From: Demetria terragena DSM 11295
GTDB taxonomy: Bacteria > Actinomycetota > Actinomycetes > Actinomycetales > Dermatophilaceae
Reading direction: 5' to 3'
Assembly (NCBI RefSeq): GCF_000376825.1
Contig: NZ_AQXW01000004.1
Location: 1,674,001 to 1,738,000 of the forward strand
Length of the DNA stretch: 64,000 nucleotides
In this document: in pieces, positions 25,390-33,227 of the stretch
Layout: each line of letters begins with the position of its first letter
Position numbering within the stretch: position 1 is the stretch's first letter
Notes under the pieces: generated by a model
The model's database searches: none
Told to the model about the DNA's origin: nothing
The model's input: only the letters and a program-made list of their open reading frames with translations
Translations under genes and position numbers: made by a program

Positions 25390-25803
25390 TCAGGCCCCGA
25401 CCGCAGTCACGTCGGTCACGATGATCGCTGCCCGTGGCTTGCGGCCCGGCAGCCGCTCCATCACCGGCTCGACCAGGTTCATGGCCCGATACCACCAGCC
25501 GTACTTCGCGCCGATCGCCTTCTTCACGCGCATGATCGCGGCCGCATCGCGGTGCACGCTCGCGCTGCCGGTGAAAGTCGGCGCACCCGGAACGACGTTT
25601 CCGCGGACATCGCACGGTCGCAACTCCACTCGCGCCGTATGCGCCAACCGTTTGGTCTTCCCCGTCTGATCGACGCTGATGATCAGAAGGTCTCCCGCGT
25701 CAGAGGCGATCCAGACCGGCGAGGGAACCGCGATTCCGTTGCGGCGGAAAGTGGTCAGCTGAACGTACTGTTGCTGGCCGATCAGCGCGGAGTTGTCATG
25801 CAT
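25390..25803 (-). CDS. PPOX-class (F420/FMN-binding split-barrel) protein
   Basis: A 137-residue split-barrel flavin-type protein: QQYVQLTTFRRNGIAVPSPVWI, then LLIISVDQTGKTKRLAHTARVELRPCDVRG, which resembles PPOX-class F420-dependent enzymes of actinobacteria (cofactor contacts from TFRRNG and GKTKRL). The C-terminal EPVMERLPGRKPRAAIIVTDV is also typical. The substrate is unknown. ATG 25803 fits the usual length; the open frame extends upstream without homology. Confidence 0.82.
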   Translation of the reverse strand: MHDNSALIGQQQYVQLTTFRRNGIAVPSPVWIASDAGDLLIISVDQTGKTKRLAHTARVELRPCDVRGNVVPGAPTFTGSASVHRDAAAIMRVKKAIGAKYGWWYRAMNLVEPVMERLPGRKPRAAIIVTDVTAVGA

Positions 25804-25917
25804 AGGGTGTCCCGTCTGGAGGGGCGAAGGACCCAAAGCGGGCGTGACGCCGACATTACCGCGCGGCCCGCGGCTGAGCCTCGGCATAACCGTTGAGCGT
25901 GCGGCGTTGGCCCGTGC

Positions 25918-27021
25918 GTGCAGGCATACGACTCTGTGGTCATTGGCGCCGGGCAGGCGGGGCTGTCGGCGTCCTTTCACCTTCGGCGGCTCGGCGTCGA
26001 CCATGTCGTGCTCGACGCCGATCAAGGGCCTGGCGGTGCCTGGCAACACCGCTGGGATTCGCTCACGATGGATGACGTTCACGGGGTCGCCGACCTGCCC
26101 GAGGCCCCTGCACCCGCCCGCGGTACGGAGCGGGCGAACGTCGCGATCCCGGACTGGTTCGGTTCATACGAGCGCCGCTTTGAGCTTCCGGTCGTGCGCC
26201 CCGTACGGGTCGAGCAGGTAACCCGAGAGGACGGCTTACTCGTCGTCCATGCTGGGACCGACGTGTGGCATACCCGAACCCTCATCAATGCGACTGGGAC
26301 GTGGAGCCGGCCGTTCGTGCCGCGTTATCCCGGCGCCGAGACCTTCAGCGGTGAGCAGTTTCATACCGCGCGTTATCCCGGCGCTGAGCACTTCCGCGAC
26401 AAGCGGGTGCTCGTGGTGGGAGGAGGTGCCTCGGCGGTGCAATTCCTCGGCGAGGTCCGCCCCGTCACCGAGACCATCTGGGTGACCCGTCAGGAACCGA
26501 TCTGGCGAGATGAAATCTCCGAGTTCGACGGCCGGGCGGTCATTCGCGCCGTGCAGGAACGCGTCTGCGCGGGGCTCCCCCCGCGGTCCGTGTCCAGCGT
26601 GACGGGTATCGGCCTGCGCCCACAGGAGCGCCGAGCGCAAGAGCTTGGCGCCTATCACCGGCGTCCAATGTTTGAGCGGATCGAGCCGGACGGGGTCGTC
26701 TGGGCCGACGGCTCGCGCGAACACGTTGACGCCATCCTCTGGGCCACCGGATTCCGCGCTGCGCTGGGTCATCTGCGCCCGTTGCACCTGCTCACTCCGC
26801 AGGGCGGGGTGCGGTTGGTTCCGAGCAGCCAGGACGTCCAAACCGCGACGGCCGTGGTCGAAGACCCCCGGGTGCATTTGGTCGGGTACGGTCCGTCCGC
26901 GAGCACGATTGGCGGCAACCGGGCGGGGCGCGCCGCTGCCGTAGCCGTACGCCAGTTGCTGTCCCCTACCAGCGGCGGCTCGCAACCGCCGAATATTCTG
27001 GTGGATTGCACAATTCCCTAG
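25918..27021 (+). CDS. FAD/NAD(P)-dependent flavin monooxygenase-like protein
   Basis: This 367-residue protein has an N-terminal FAD-binding GAGQAG (residues 11-16), a GxWxxRW-type GGAWQHRWDSL, a BVMO/FMO-like FSGEQFH (FxGxxxH), a second dinucleotide site VVGGGASA for NADPH, and the late ILWATGF motif. This is the plan of class B flavoprotein monooxygenases and of ArsO/CzcO-like proteins. A short duplicated piece (RYPGAETF and RYPGAEHF) flanks the fingerprint. The start is GTG 25918. No arsenic genes are nearby, so the substrate is open. Confidence 0.8.
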   Translation: MQAYDSVVIGAGQAGLSASFHLRRLGVDHVVLDADQGPGGAWQHRWDSLTMDDVHGVADLPEAPAPARGTERANVAIPDWFGSYERRFELPVVRPVRVEQVTREDGLLVVHAGTDVWHTRTLINATGTWSRPFVPRYPGAETFSGEQFHTARYPGAEHFRDKRVLVVGGGASAVQFLGEVRPVTETIWVTRQEPIWRDEISEFDGRAVIRAVQERVCAGLPPRSVSSVTGIGLRPQERRAQELGAYHRRPMFERIEPDGVVWADGSREHVDAILWATGFRAALGHLRPLHLLTPQGGVRLVPSSQDVQTATAVVEDPRVHLVGYGPSASTIGGNRAGRAAAVAVRQLLSPTSGGSQPPNILVDCTIP

Positions 27022-27034
27022 AGCGGAGGCAGAC

Positions 27035-27307
27035 ATGGTGATGGAGAAGTTATCCCGCACGGTTGGCATGCCGCCGAAGTACAAGTCGGCCGGAAAATTC
27101 GTCGCCAACACCCTGACCGACCAGGGTGCTTTTGCCTTTCTGAGCGACGCGGACTTTGTCGAATTTCGGAGACTGTCGGACACGGGTTCCTGGCGTCGTG
27201 CGTCTCACGAATATCGACGGGTAACCGGGGACGACATCCCGACAAGTCTTTATGCGACAGCGGTGACGATCGCGGTCCGCGACTCTGAAACCAGCGGCGG
27301 CTTGTAG
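27035..27307 (+). CDS. Small hypothetical protein
   Basis: A 90-residue soluble protein with no family that I recognise. It is Ala/Ser/Arg-rich with a middle stretch FVANTLTDQGAFAFLSDADF and a YRRVTGDDIPTSLYATAVTI end. It is preceded by GCGGAGG five bases before the ATG, which supports real translation. It starts 13 bases after the flavin monooxygenase stop and is probably in its operon. Confidence 0.6.
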   Translation: MVMEKLSRTVGMPPKYKSAGKFVANTLTDQGAFAFLSDADFVEFRRLSDTGSWRRASHEYRRVTGDDIPTSLYATAVTIAVRDSETSGGL

Positions 27308-27362
27308 GCGCCGATTCGCTACTTACACCTGAAGTTGCGCTCTTCTACTCACGGGTAGGTAG

Positions 27363-27378
27363 ACTCGTACTAGCGAGT
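27363..27378. promoter_or_regulatory. Candidate operator upstream of the acyl-CoA dehydrogenase
   Basis: ACTCG at 27363-27367 and CGAGT at 27374-27378 form an inverted repeat with a six-base spacer, next to CTACTCACGGGTAG, another partial dyad. The pair lies 20-50 bases before the GTG start. TetR-type fatty-acid regulators often bind such dyads, but no regulator gene is adjacent. Confidence 0.35.
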
Positions 27379-27397
27379 AACTTCCGGGAAGGGGTCA

Positions 27398-29254
27398 GTG
27401 GTGGGTCATTACAAGAGCAATGTGCGTGATCTGGAGTTCAACCTGTTCGAGGTGTTCGGCCGCGATGAAGTCCTGGGGGCAGCCCCGTACGACGAGGTGG
27501 ACGGCGACACCGCGCGCGAGATGCTTCGGCAGATGGGGCGACTTGCCGAGCAGGAGTTGGCAGCGTCCTTCGACGATGCCGACCGGAACCCGCCCGTCTT
27601 TGACCCCAGCTCAAGCAGCGTCGCGATACCCGAGTCTTTCGCCAAGAGCTACCAGGCCTATGTCGACGCCGGCTTCTGGTCGATGGACGTCCCGGGCGAG
27701 CTTGACGGCACCGTGGCCCCTCCCTCGCTGAAGTGGGCCATCAACGAAATGGTGCTGGGGGCAAACCCCGCGATCGCCATGTATGCCGCGTCCTACTCGT
27801 TCGGCAAGCTGCTCTACATCCTCGGCAACGACGAGCAGAAGAAGATGGCACGCTGGATCATCGAAAAAGGTTGGCACTGCACGATGGTGCTGACCGAGCC
27901 GGACGCCGGTTCCGATGTGGGCGCCGGGCGCACGAAGGCGACCCAGAACGATGACGGCACCTGGAACATCCAGGGCGTCAAGCGCTTCATCACCTCGGCC
28001 GAATCCGACATGGTCGACAACGTCATCCACTTCGTGCTGGCTCGACCCGAAGGCCACGGCCCAGGCACTAAGGGGCTGTCCCTATTCATCGTGCCGAAGT
28101 TCCACGTAGACCTAGAGACCGGCGAACTCGGCGAACGCAACGGCGCCTATGTCACGAACGTCGAACACAAGATGGGCCTCAAGGTTTCGACGACCTGCGA
28201 GCTCACCTTCGGCGACAAGGAGCCCGCCACTGGCACCCTGCTCGGCGACGAGCACAGCGGCATCGCGCAGATGTTTCGCGTCATCGAGAATGCGCGAATG
28301 TTGGTGGGTACCAAGGCTATTGCGACCTTGTCGACCGGTTACCTCAACGCGCTGGAGTACGCCAAACAGCGCGTCCAGGGTGCCGACATGACGACTCCGG
28401 CTAAGGATGCGCCGCGGGTGACGATCACCCATCACCCCGACGTCCGTCGTTCGCTGATGCTCCAGAAGGCGTACGCCGAGGGATTGCGTGCACTGGTGCT
28501 GTTTACCGCCACCCAGCAGGACATCGTGGATGCCGAGCAGATGCGTACGGGCCAGGAGACCATTGCGCCTGACTCCCCGGCGTACCTCGCACAGCGAGTC
28601 AACGACCTGCTCCTGCCGATCGTGAAGGGCGTCGGTTCTGAGCGGGCGTGGGTGTTGCTCGGCACCGAGTCGCTGCAGACCTTTGGCGGGTCGGGCTTCT
28701 TGCAGGAGTACCCGATCGAGCAGTACATACGGGACGCCAAGATCGACACGCTGTACGAAGGCACCACCGCAATCCAGGCGCTCGACTTCTTCTTCCGCAA
28801 GGTCATCAAAGACCAGGGTCAGGCCATCGGCTGGCTGGCCCAGGAGATCGCTCAGACCGTCAAGGGTGGGGGCGGCGATGACGCCCTCCGCGGTGAGCGG
28901 GAGTTGCTCGGCAAGGCGGTGGATGACTTCCAGGCGATCTTGGGTGTCATGGGCGGCCACGCCATGGCCGCGATGGAGCAGGCGCCGGAGGCATACAAGG
29001 TCGGTCTGAACTCGGTGCGATTCCTCATGGCCGCTGGCGACGTCGTCATCGGATGGCTCCTGTTGCGCCAGGCCGAGGTGGCGCAGGCGCGCTTGGAGGC
29101 CGGTGACGCAGGCAAGGACGAGATGTTCTACACCGGCAAGGTCGCTGCCGCGAAGTTCTTTGCGCAGACGGTGCTGCCGCGCCTTGCCTCCGACCGCGCC
29201 ATCGCCGAGAGCGTCAACCTGGACATCATGGAGTTGCCCGAAGCCGCGCTCTAG
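27398..29254 (+). CDS. Acyl-CoA dehydrogenase (long form)
   Basis: This 618-residue FAD enzyme performs the first step of beta-oxidation on an acyl-CoA. It has the long-form layout: an N-terminal extension ([20 protein letters not shown]), [17 protein letters not shown], the [10 protein letters not shown]-type motif ([10 protein letters not shown]), a middle [24 protein letters not shown], and [32 protein letters not shown] with the catalytic Glu expected in the YEGTT motif. It carries the C-terminal domain seen in FadE-type proteins of about 600 residues. The GTG start has GGGAAGGGG upstream. No adjacent beta-oxidation genes except a CoA-transferase subunit on the other strand. Confidence 0.9.
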   Translation: MVGHYKSNVRDLEFNLFEVFGRDEVLGAAPYDEVDGDTAREMLRQMGRLAEQELAASFDDADRNPPVFDPSSSSVAIPESFAKSYQAYVDAGFWSMDVPGELDGTVAPPSLKWAINEMVLGANPAIAMYAASYSFGKLLYILGNDEQKKMARWIIEKGWHCTMVLTEPDAGSDVGAGRTKATQNDDGTWNIQGVKRFITSAESDMVDNVIHFVLARPEGHGPGTKGLSLFIVPKFHVDLETGELGERNGAYVTNVEHKMGLKVSTTCELTFGDKEPATGTLLGDEHSGIAQMFRVIENARMLVGTKAIATLSTGYLNALEYAKQRVQGADMTTPAKDAPRVTITHHPDVRRSLMLQKAYAEGLRALVLFTATQQDIVDAEQMRTGQETIAPDSPAYLAQRVNDLLLPIVKGVGSERAWVLLGTESLQTFGGSGFLQEYPIEQYIRDAKIDTLYEGTTAIQALDFFFRKVIKDQGQAIGWLAQEIAQTVKGGGGDDALRGERELLGKAVDDFQAILGVMGGHAMAAMEQAPEAYKVGLNSVRFLMAAGDVVIGWLLLRQAEVAQARLEAGDAGKDEMFYTGKVAAAKFFAQTVLPRLASDRAIAESVNLDIMELPEAAL

Positions 29255-29352
29255 TCCACGCCGGTCGAGCCCGCCTCATCGACTAGCGGCGAATGCACGG
29301 TCCGGACAAGGTCACACTCTGCGTATGCCGCCGGTCGACGGCTAGTCGAGGC

Positions 29353-30024
29353 TCAGGCCGGCGGGTTTGGCGTGAAAATCCGGTCGACGAATATCCCTGG
29401 GGTGACGACGACCTCGGGGTCAATCGCCCCGGTCTCGACGACCTCACGGACCTCGACCACGGTGGTCGTCGCGGCTGTCGCCATGATCGGGCCGAAGTTG
29501 CGCGCGGTCTTGTGGTAGAGCAGGTTTCCGCTGCGATCGGCGACGTCGGCTCCGACGAGCGCGAACTCCGCCTTGATCGGGAATTCCAGGACCTGCCCCA
29601 CCCCGTCGATGATGCGGGTTTCTTTCCCTTCGGCAAGCGGCGTGCCATAGGCGGTCGGAGTAAAGAACGCGCCGATTCCCGCACCTGCTGCTCGAATTCG
29701 CTCCGCGAGATTGCCCTGTGGCACAAGCTCCAGCTCGAGTTCGCCGGATCGATAACACTCATCGAAGTGCCATGAGTCAACCTGGCGAGGGTAGGAGCAA
29801 ATGACCTTGCGAACGCGGCGCTGCTTGATGAGCTGGGCGATACCGACCTCGCCGTTGCCCGCGTTGTTGCTCACTACGGTGAGGTCAGTCGTCCCGTTGT
29901 CGATGAGCGCCTCGACCAACGTCATGGGCTGCCCCGGCGCCCCGAAGCCACTAATCAGGACGGTGGCCCCGTCCGGGATGTCGGCGACCGCCTCGCCCGC
30001 ATCGTCGTAGACAGCCGCAGTCAT
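29353..30024 (-). CDS. 3-oxoacid CoA-transferase subunit A (orphan)
   Basis: This 223-residue alpha subunit has the CoA-transferase I signature DGATVLISGFGAPGQPMTLVEAL, followed by TVVSNNAGNGEVGIAQLI and GAGIGAFFTPTAYGT, as in ScoA/AtoD. These enzymes exchange CoA between succinyl-CoA and 3-oxoacids and need a beta subunit that holds the catalytic glutamate. The beta subunit is usually encoded directly downstream. Here the downstream 98 bases hold only repeat fragments and then the convergent acyl-CoA dehydrogenase, so the partner must lie elsewhere or be lost. Confidence 0.87.
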   Translation of the reverse strand: MTAAVYDDAGEAVADIPDGATVLISGFGAPGQPMTLVEALIDNGTTDLTVVSNNAGNGEVGIAQLIKQRRVRKVICSYPRQVDSWHFDECYRSGELELELVPQGNLAERIRAAGAGIGAFFTPTAYGTPLAEGKETRIIDGVGQVLEFPIKAEFALVGADVADRSGNLLYHKTARNFGPIMATAATTTVVEVREVVETGAIDPEVVVTPGIFVDRIFTPNPPA

Positions 30025-30111
30025 GGCGCATCCTTCTCAATCGTCGAGTGCGGTGGTCACCCGCCTCGCTTGATCGTACGCAGGCCCCACCCGCCGACCG
30101 CAGGGACAAAC

Positions 30112-30148
30112 GCGAAGCGGCCTCCCCCTCCGGGAAGCCGCTTTGCGT
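30112..30148 (-). terminator. Terminator hairpin after the uncharacterised 161-residue gene
   Basis: GCGAAGCGGC with TCCC on one side pairs with GGGA and GCCGCTTTGCG on the other, with a short loop and one bulge. It starts 13 bases beyond the stop at 30161 on the minus strand and separates this gene from the CoA-transferase gene. Confidence 0.65.
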
Positions 30149-30160
30149 AAAACTCGCCGA

Positions 30161-30646
30161 TCAGGCGATAGCGCGGCGCGCATAGCGGCGCGGACGCTCG
30201 GCCTGGCAGAGCCGACTGATGAATCTGTCCGTCAGCAACGGGCTGCGCGCGAACAGGTGAACACCACGTCGTGCGCCCGATTGACGCAACCCACGCAGGG
30301 TTTCTGCCAGGCCACAACCTTCGCCAAAAAGATCGAAGAAAGGATGTGGGTCGTTCAGGAGAAGAACCGTCACCGAGTCATCAACCCGGTCCAGAGCCGC
30401 AACGTCCTCAATCAGCCGACGCGCATTATCGGCCGACGTCGCGGTCTGCACTCGCGAGATGTCGCCCTCCAAGCGGGGATACTCATCCAGCGGGCAGGTC
30501 ACCGCGGCAGCAATCCAGTCATTGCCGCCCCCTCGCATGAGATCGCGAAGAACACGCTCAACCTCTGTGACCTCGGCACCAACCGAAGGACCAGCCAGGA
30601 GCGCACGAGCCGTCACACTCGGACTCGTCATCACCGTCATCGTCAT
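30161..30646 (-). CDS. Uncharacterised soluble protein
   Basis: A 161-residue protein that I do not recognise. The C-terminal half (SVTVLLLNDPHPFFDLFGEG, LRGLRQSGARRGVHLFARSP) has the rhythm of a P-loop fold's Walker B strand plus a following helix-strand, but there is no Walker A. ATG 30646 was preferred because GGGGAG lies five bases upstream and a canonical promoter maps further up; the open frame to 30727 runs into that promoter. It stands alone between a terminator and its own promoter. Confidence 0.6.
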   Translation of the reverse strand: MTMTVMTSPSVTARALLAGPSVGAEVTEVERVLRDLMRGGGNDWIAAAVTCPLDEYPRLEGDISRVQTATSADNARRLIEDVAALDRVDDSVTVLLLNDPHPFFDLFGEGCGLAETLRGLRQSGARRGVHLFARSPLLTDRFISRLCQAERPRRYARRAIA

Positions 30647-30705
30647 GCTGCTCCCCTGTTCCTCGTTGGCCTGCCCTCGCACGAGGACGTTTATGCCGCG
30701 GAGTT

Positions 30706-30754
30706 GTATCACCTGGATGTGAAACATCTTGTCAATAGATCATGGACCATGATC
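30706..30754 (-). promoter_or_regulatory. Strong promoter with palindromic site upstream
   Basis: On the minus strand, TTGACA (30730-30735) and TGATAC (30706-30711) are 18 bases apart, a good sigma-70-like promoter for the 161-residue gene. Directly upstream of the -35, 30738-30754 is a perfect 17-bp palindrome (GATCATGG A CCATGATC). A site in that place would suit an activator or a shared regulator. Confidence 0.6.
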
Positions 30755-30824
30755 GTCGTCGCGGCAACGAGTTGCGGATCTAAATTTGGTTCGATTTTGG
30801 TCAAGAGTTGGTAAACCCGATGGT

Positions 30825-31157
30825 CTACGGGCGGGGGCGGGGGCCCGGCCGACGGTTCGCAGGCTCGGTTCGTTCGACGTACATCGCCGTGAGCCGTTCG
30901 TCCAGATCGCCGACATCACCATCAAAGAAGTACTGGGGTTCGACCGGACAGACATGCAGGATCCCGGCGAGCAACTCCGCGGACAGCTTCGGCACCTGAC
31001 CGTCCGGAAAATTGAGCAATCGGTACGCGTGCTGCGGAGAACAACCGACCCCGATACTCCTCAACTCCGCGCTCAGCGAGTTGCCGTTCAGGCCGTATGC
31101 ACGGAGCAACGCGGCGAGCCGCGCAGAGAAGTCGGGCAACGCGACGAATGCGGTCAT
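30825..31157 (-). CDS. EspR-like helix-turn-helix regulator
   Basis: The 110-residue protein resembles the EspR/XRE-type regulators of actinobacteria: FSARLAALLRAYG, a long HTH (SLSAELRSIGVGCSPQHAYRLLNFPDG), then LSAELLAGILHVCPVEPQYFFDGDVGDLDERL. These proteins bind DNA as dimers. Its start overlaps the stop of the MFS gene (TGATG), so it is the last gene of the regulator-MFS-regulator operon, perhaps as an autoregulator. Confidence 0.72.
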   Translation of the reverse strand: MTAFVALPDFSARLAALLRAYGLNGNSLSAELRSIGVGCSPQHAYRLLNFPDGQVPKLSAELLAGILHVCPVEPQYFFDGDVGDLDERLTAMYVERTEPANRRPGPRPRP

Positions 31158-32413
31158 GCCGCGCGAACCTCCTTGGGCGCGATCGTCCAGACCAGAATCG
31201 CCAAGAGCACGACCCCGAAAGTCACGATTGCTGTCTCGACACCAATTCCGGTGGCGAGGAAACCGAAGAGGAGGATGCCGACGCGGTCAGATTGCTTGGC
31301 GATCGCGATGACAGCGCCAAACCGTCCTAGCACCGCCTCCCCGCGAATCTCGGCATCACGTTGGACCTGACGCGTCGTCCACCCTGTGAGGCACGTGCCA
31401 CCTGCCGCCATGAACGCCCCGCTTAGGGCGCTCAGGAGCACCATCACTTGCCATTGGGCACCGCCGAGCAGACCTATGAGGATCACGCACCACGCCGCGC
31501 CAAGGAAACTCAACAAACCAGTCCTGGGCATGCGCCGCACTCGATGCACCTGGCTGCCGTACGCGACCGTTCCGATGAAGAGCCCCGCGAAGAGCCCAGC
31601 GAGCGACCACGTGAAGGCCTCGGAGGGCAGGTCGTGATCACGAACGAGGAAGGGAATTCCGGCGACGACAGCGCCCTCAATCATTCCGCTGGCGACTGTC
31701 TGCGCCAAGATAGTGCGTCGAATAACCGGGTGGCTCCAGATGATCTCCAGTCCTCGGCGGAGTCGCTTTCCAAAGGGCTCGGCTGCCACCGCCCGCCGCG
31801 CGGAGGCGCTGACTCTGTCTGGGGCGCGGGAATACACGATAGTGAACAAGAGGACAGCCAATACTGACATCGCAACCGCAATTGCGGTGACCGCAGTGCG
31901 ACCACTCGCCGTCGCCGTCAGTGTGAGGCCACCGATCACAATCCCGGCCAACTGAGCGATGCGCTGCCCCGTCGCCTCTGCCGAGCGACCGGCGGGCGCA
32001 GCTTCCGGCGGCAGGAAGGTCGTCATATATGTCGACACTGCAGGCTCGTGCAAGCCCCCGATTCCGTTGAATGCCAAGGCTGCGATCGCAAGTGCGGCTA
32101 GCCCAGCACTGTCTCCAAACACCAACCAGCCAAGAAGGATGGCAGTGCGCAAGACCGTCGTAACGACCACTGTTCGCCCCTGGCCGAGTTGATCGGTGAG
32201 CGTTCCACCAATCGGTGCCAGCAAGAGCGCTGGAACGATGCCAGCCGCAATGACCATTGCCCCGATGGCTGGCGAACTTGCACTCGTGCCGAGCCAGAGA
32301 AGCATAGCGGTCCAGAGCCCGGTGACCGTGGCATCGGCAATCGCCGCGATCCAGTAGATCTGGAACTGGGAGTGGCCAGCGACCTGACGCAGGCTCCAGG
32401 TGTCAACGCTCAC
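31154..32413 (-). CDS. MFS transporter
   Basis: A 419-residue major facilitator protein with 12 predicted TM helices; GGTLTDQLGQGRTVVVTT is the loop 2-3 motif A region. It resembles the MFS_3/enterobactin exporter-like group with GNxxF-type starts, often drug or siderophore exporters. It lies between two regulators in one operon and near a siderophore locus, so drug or siderophore export is a reasonable but unproven guess. Confidence 0.82.
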   Translation of the reverse strand: MSVDTWSLRQVAGHSQFQIYWIAAIADATVTGLWTAMLLWLGTSASSPAIGAMVIAAGIVPALLLAPIGGTLTDQLGQGRTVVVTTVLRTAILLGWLVFGDSAGLAALAIAALAFNGIGGLHEPAVSTYMTTFLPPEAAPAGRSAEATGQRIAQLAGIVIGGLTLTATASGRTAVTAIAVAMSVLAVLLFTIVYSRAPDRVSASARRAVAAEPFGKRLRRGLEIIWSHPVIRRTILAQTVASGMIEGAVVAGIPFLVRDHDLPSEAFTWSLAGLFAGLFIGTVAYGSQVHRVRRMPRTGLLSFLGAAWCVILIGLLGGAQWQVMVLLSALSGAFMAAGGTCLTGWTTRQVQRDAEIRGEAVLGRFGAVIAIAKQSDRVGILLFGFLATGIGVETAIVTFGVVLLAILVWTIAPKEVRAA

Positions 32414-33029
32414 GTGATGACGGTTCTAGAGGGAACATGTGGGAGAAGAGGAAAGCAGGTCGATAGGTGGCTTCAGGGTCCGGGCTCTCGTAATTCTGCC
32501 GCGCCCGTCGGTGCCAGCGCTCCGCTAGCGCCTCGATCTCAGCGTGGAGCTCATCGAGGTCAGAATCGGACATCGACACCAGGATGCGCTCGGCGCTGAT
32601 AGCCATTCGCCGCAACTCGGCAGGGTAGGCGTCCCAGTCACGTCGCCAGTCACCTAACGCGATCATCTGGTGCTGGGCGACCACACCCAGCCACTCGACA
32701 TATGTCTTGTGGTCCTCCGCGTCCTCGCTCTGGGCCAGTTGGGTGATGTCGAAAGAACCTCGAATGACCTGCCAGTGGGCCCACCGGTCTTGCGTGGCAT
32801 CGAGATCGCGTTCGATCAATTCGAGGTCTCTCAGCGCGAGGAGGTGCCCGACGGTCTCCTTGGTCGAGAGTCTGGTGTGCTTCGCGAGCACATGAGCCTT
32901 CTCCGGGCCGTGCGCACCCAACACCAAAAGGGTGCGATATCGGCCAACGTCGAGCAGACCTCGTACTCGCTCACGGGTCACATCGGGGAGAACGACCTGT
33001 TCAGAGCCTGACTGCCATCTCAAGGACAC
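32403..33029 (-). CDS. ArsR/winged-helix transcriptional regulator
   Basis: A regulator of about 208 residues with a winged-helix domain near the N-terminus (RVRGLLDVGRYRTLLVLGAHGPEKAHVLAKHTRLSTKETVGHLLALRDLELIERD) and a C-terminal domain rich in W and R that ends after YRPAFLFSHMF. It looks like a helix-turn-helix-5 type repressor for the following MFS gene, whose start overlaps its stop by 11 bases. The start is not certain: GTG 33029 keeps the promoter region free, while an ATG at 33083 would add 18 residues. Confidence 0.65.
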   Translation of the reverse strand: MSLRWQSGSEQVVLPDVTRERVRGLLDVGRYRTLLVLGAHGPEKAHVLAKHTRLSTKETVGHLLALRDLELIERDLDATQDRWAHWQVIRGSFDITQLAQSEDAEDHKTYVEWLGVVAQHQMIALGDWRRDWDAYPAELRRMAISAERILVSMSDSDLDELHAEIEALAERWHRRARQNYESPDPEATYRPAFLFSHMFPLEPSSRER

Positions 33030-33064
33030 AAACGCCACCGTAATCGAATTGGCGTGCGATAAGG

Positions 33065-33094
33065 GTGCCAGGCCGTGGCACATTTGGGTAAGAT
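33065..33094 (+). promoter_or_regulatory. Divergent promoter region with GTGCCA dyad
   Basis: GTGCCA (33065-33070) and TGGCAC (33076-33081) form an inverted repeat with a five-base spacer. TAAGAT at 33089-33094 is a plausible plus-strand -10 box about 45 bases before the micro-ORF. The same stretch lies upstream of the minus-strand regulator gene, so the dyad may serve both directions. Confidence 0.4.
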
Positions 33095-33140
33095 CACGTA
33101 TGCGCTAAGTGCGCGAACGACCTATGAGGAGGCGTCGGAC

Positions 33141-33173
33141 ATGAGCACATTCGACTCCAGCACTGGCTGGTGA
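33141..33173 (+). CDS. Candidate 10-residue micro-ORF (MSTFDSSTGW)
   Basis: ATG AGC ... TGG TGA encodes MSTFDSSTGW. A near-perfect Shine-Dalgarno, GAGGAGG (33126-33132), lies eight bases before the ATG, a plausible promoter lies upstream, and a strong terminator hairpin begins 12 bases after the stop. No plus-strand gene follows, so it is not an ordinary attenuator leader: the whole transcript would be about 120 bases and encode just this peptide. It could be a signalling or modified peptide, a translated small RNA, or a chance ORF inside a small RNA. It lies between a regulator/MFS operon and an ABC exporter-type pair. Confidence 0.35.
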   Translation: MSTFDSSTGW

Positions 33174-33185
33174 ACTAGTCCACTT

Positions 33186-33221
33186 CCGGCCTCCGCACAT
33201 CCGTGCGGGGGCCGGAATTTT
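33186..33221 (+). terminator. Strong terminator after the micro-ORF
   Basis: Thirteen-base arms (33186-33198 and 33103-33115 numbering within this block, that is 33203-33215) pair with one G-U and a four-base loop, followed by AATTTT. It faces plus-strand transcripts, and the hairpin can also help end the convergent ABC operon. Confidence 0.75.
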
Positions 33222-33227
33222 GTCCCC

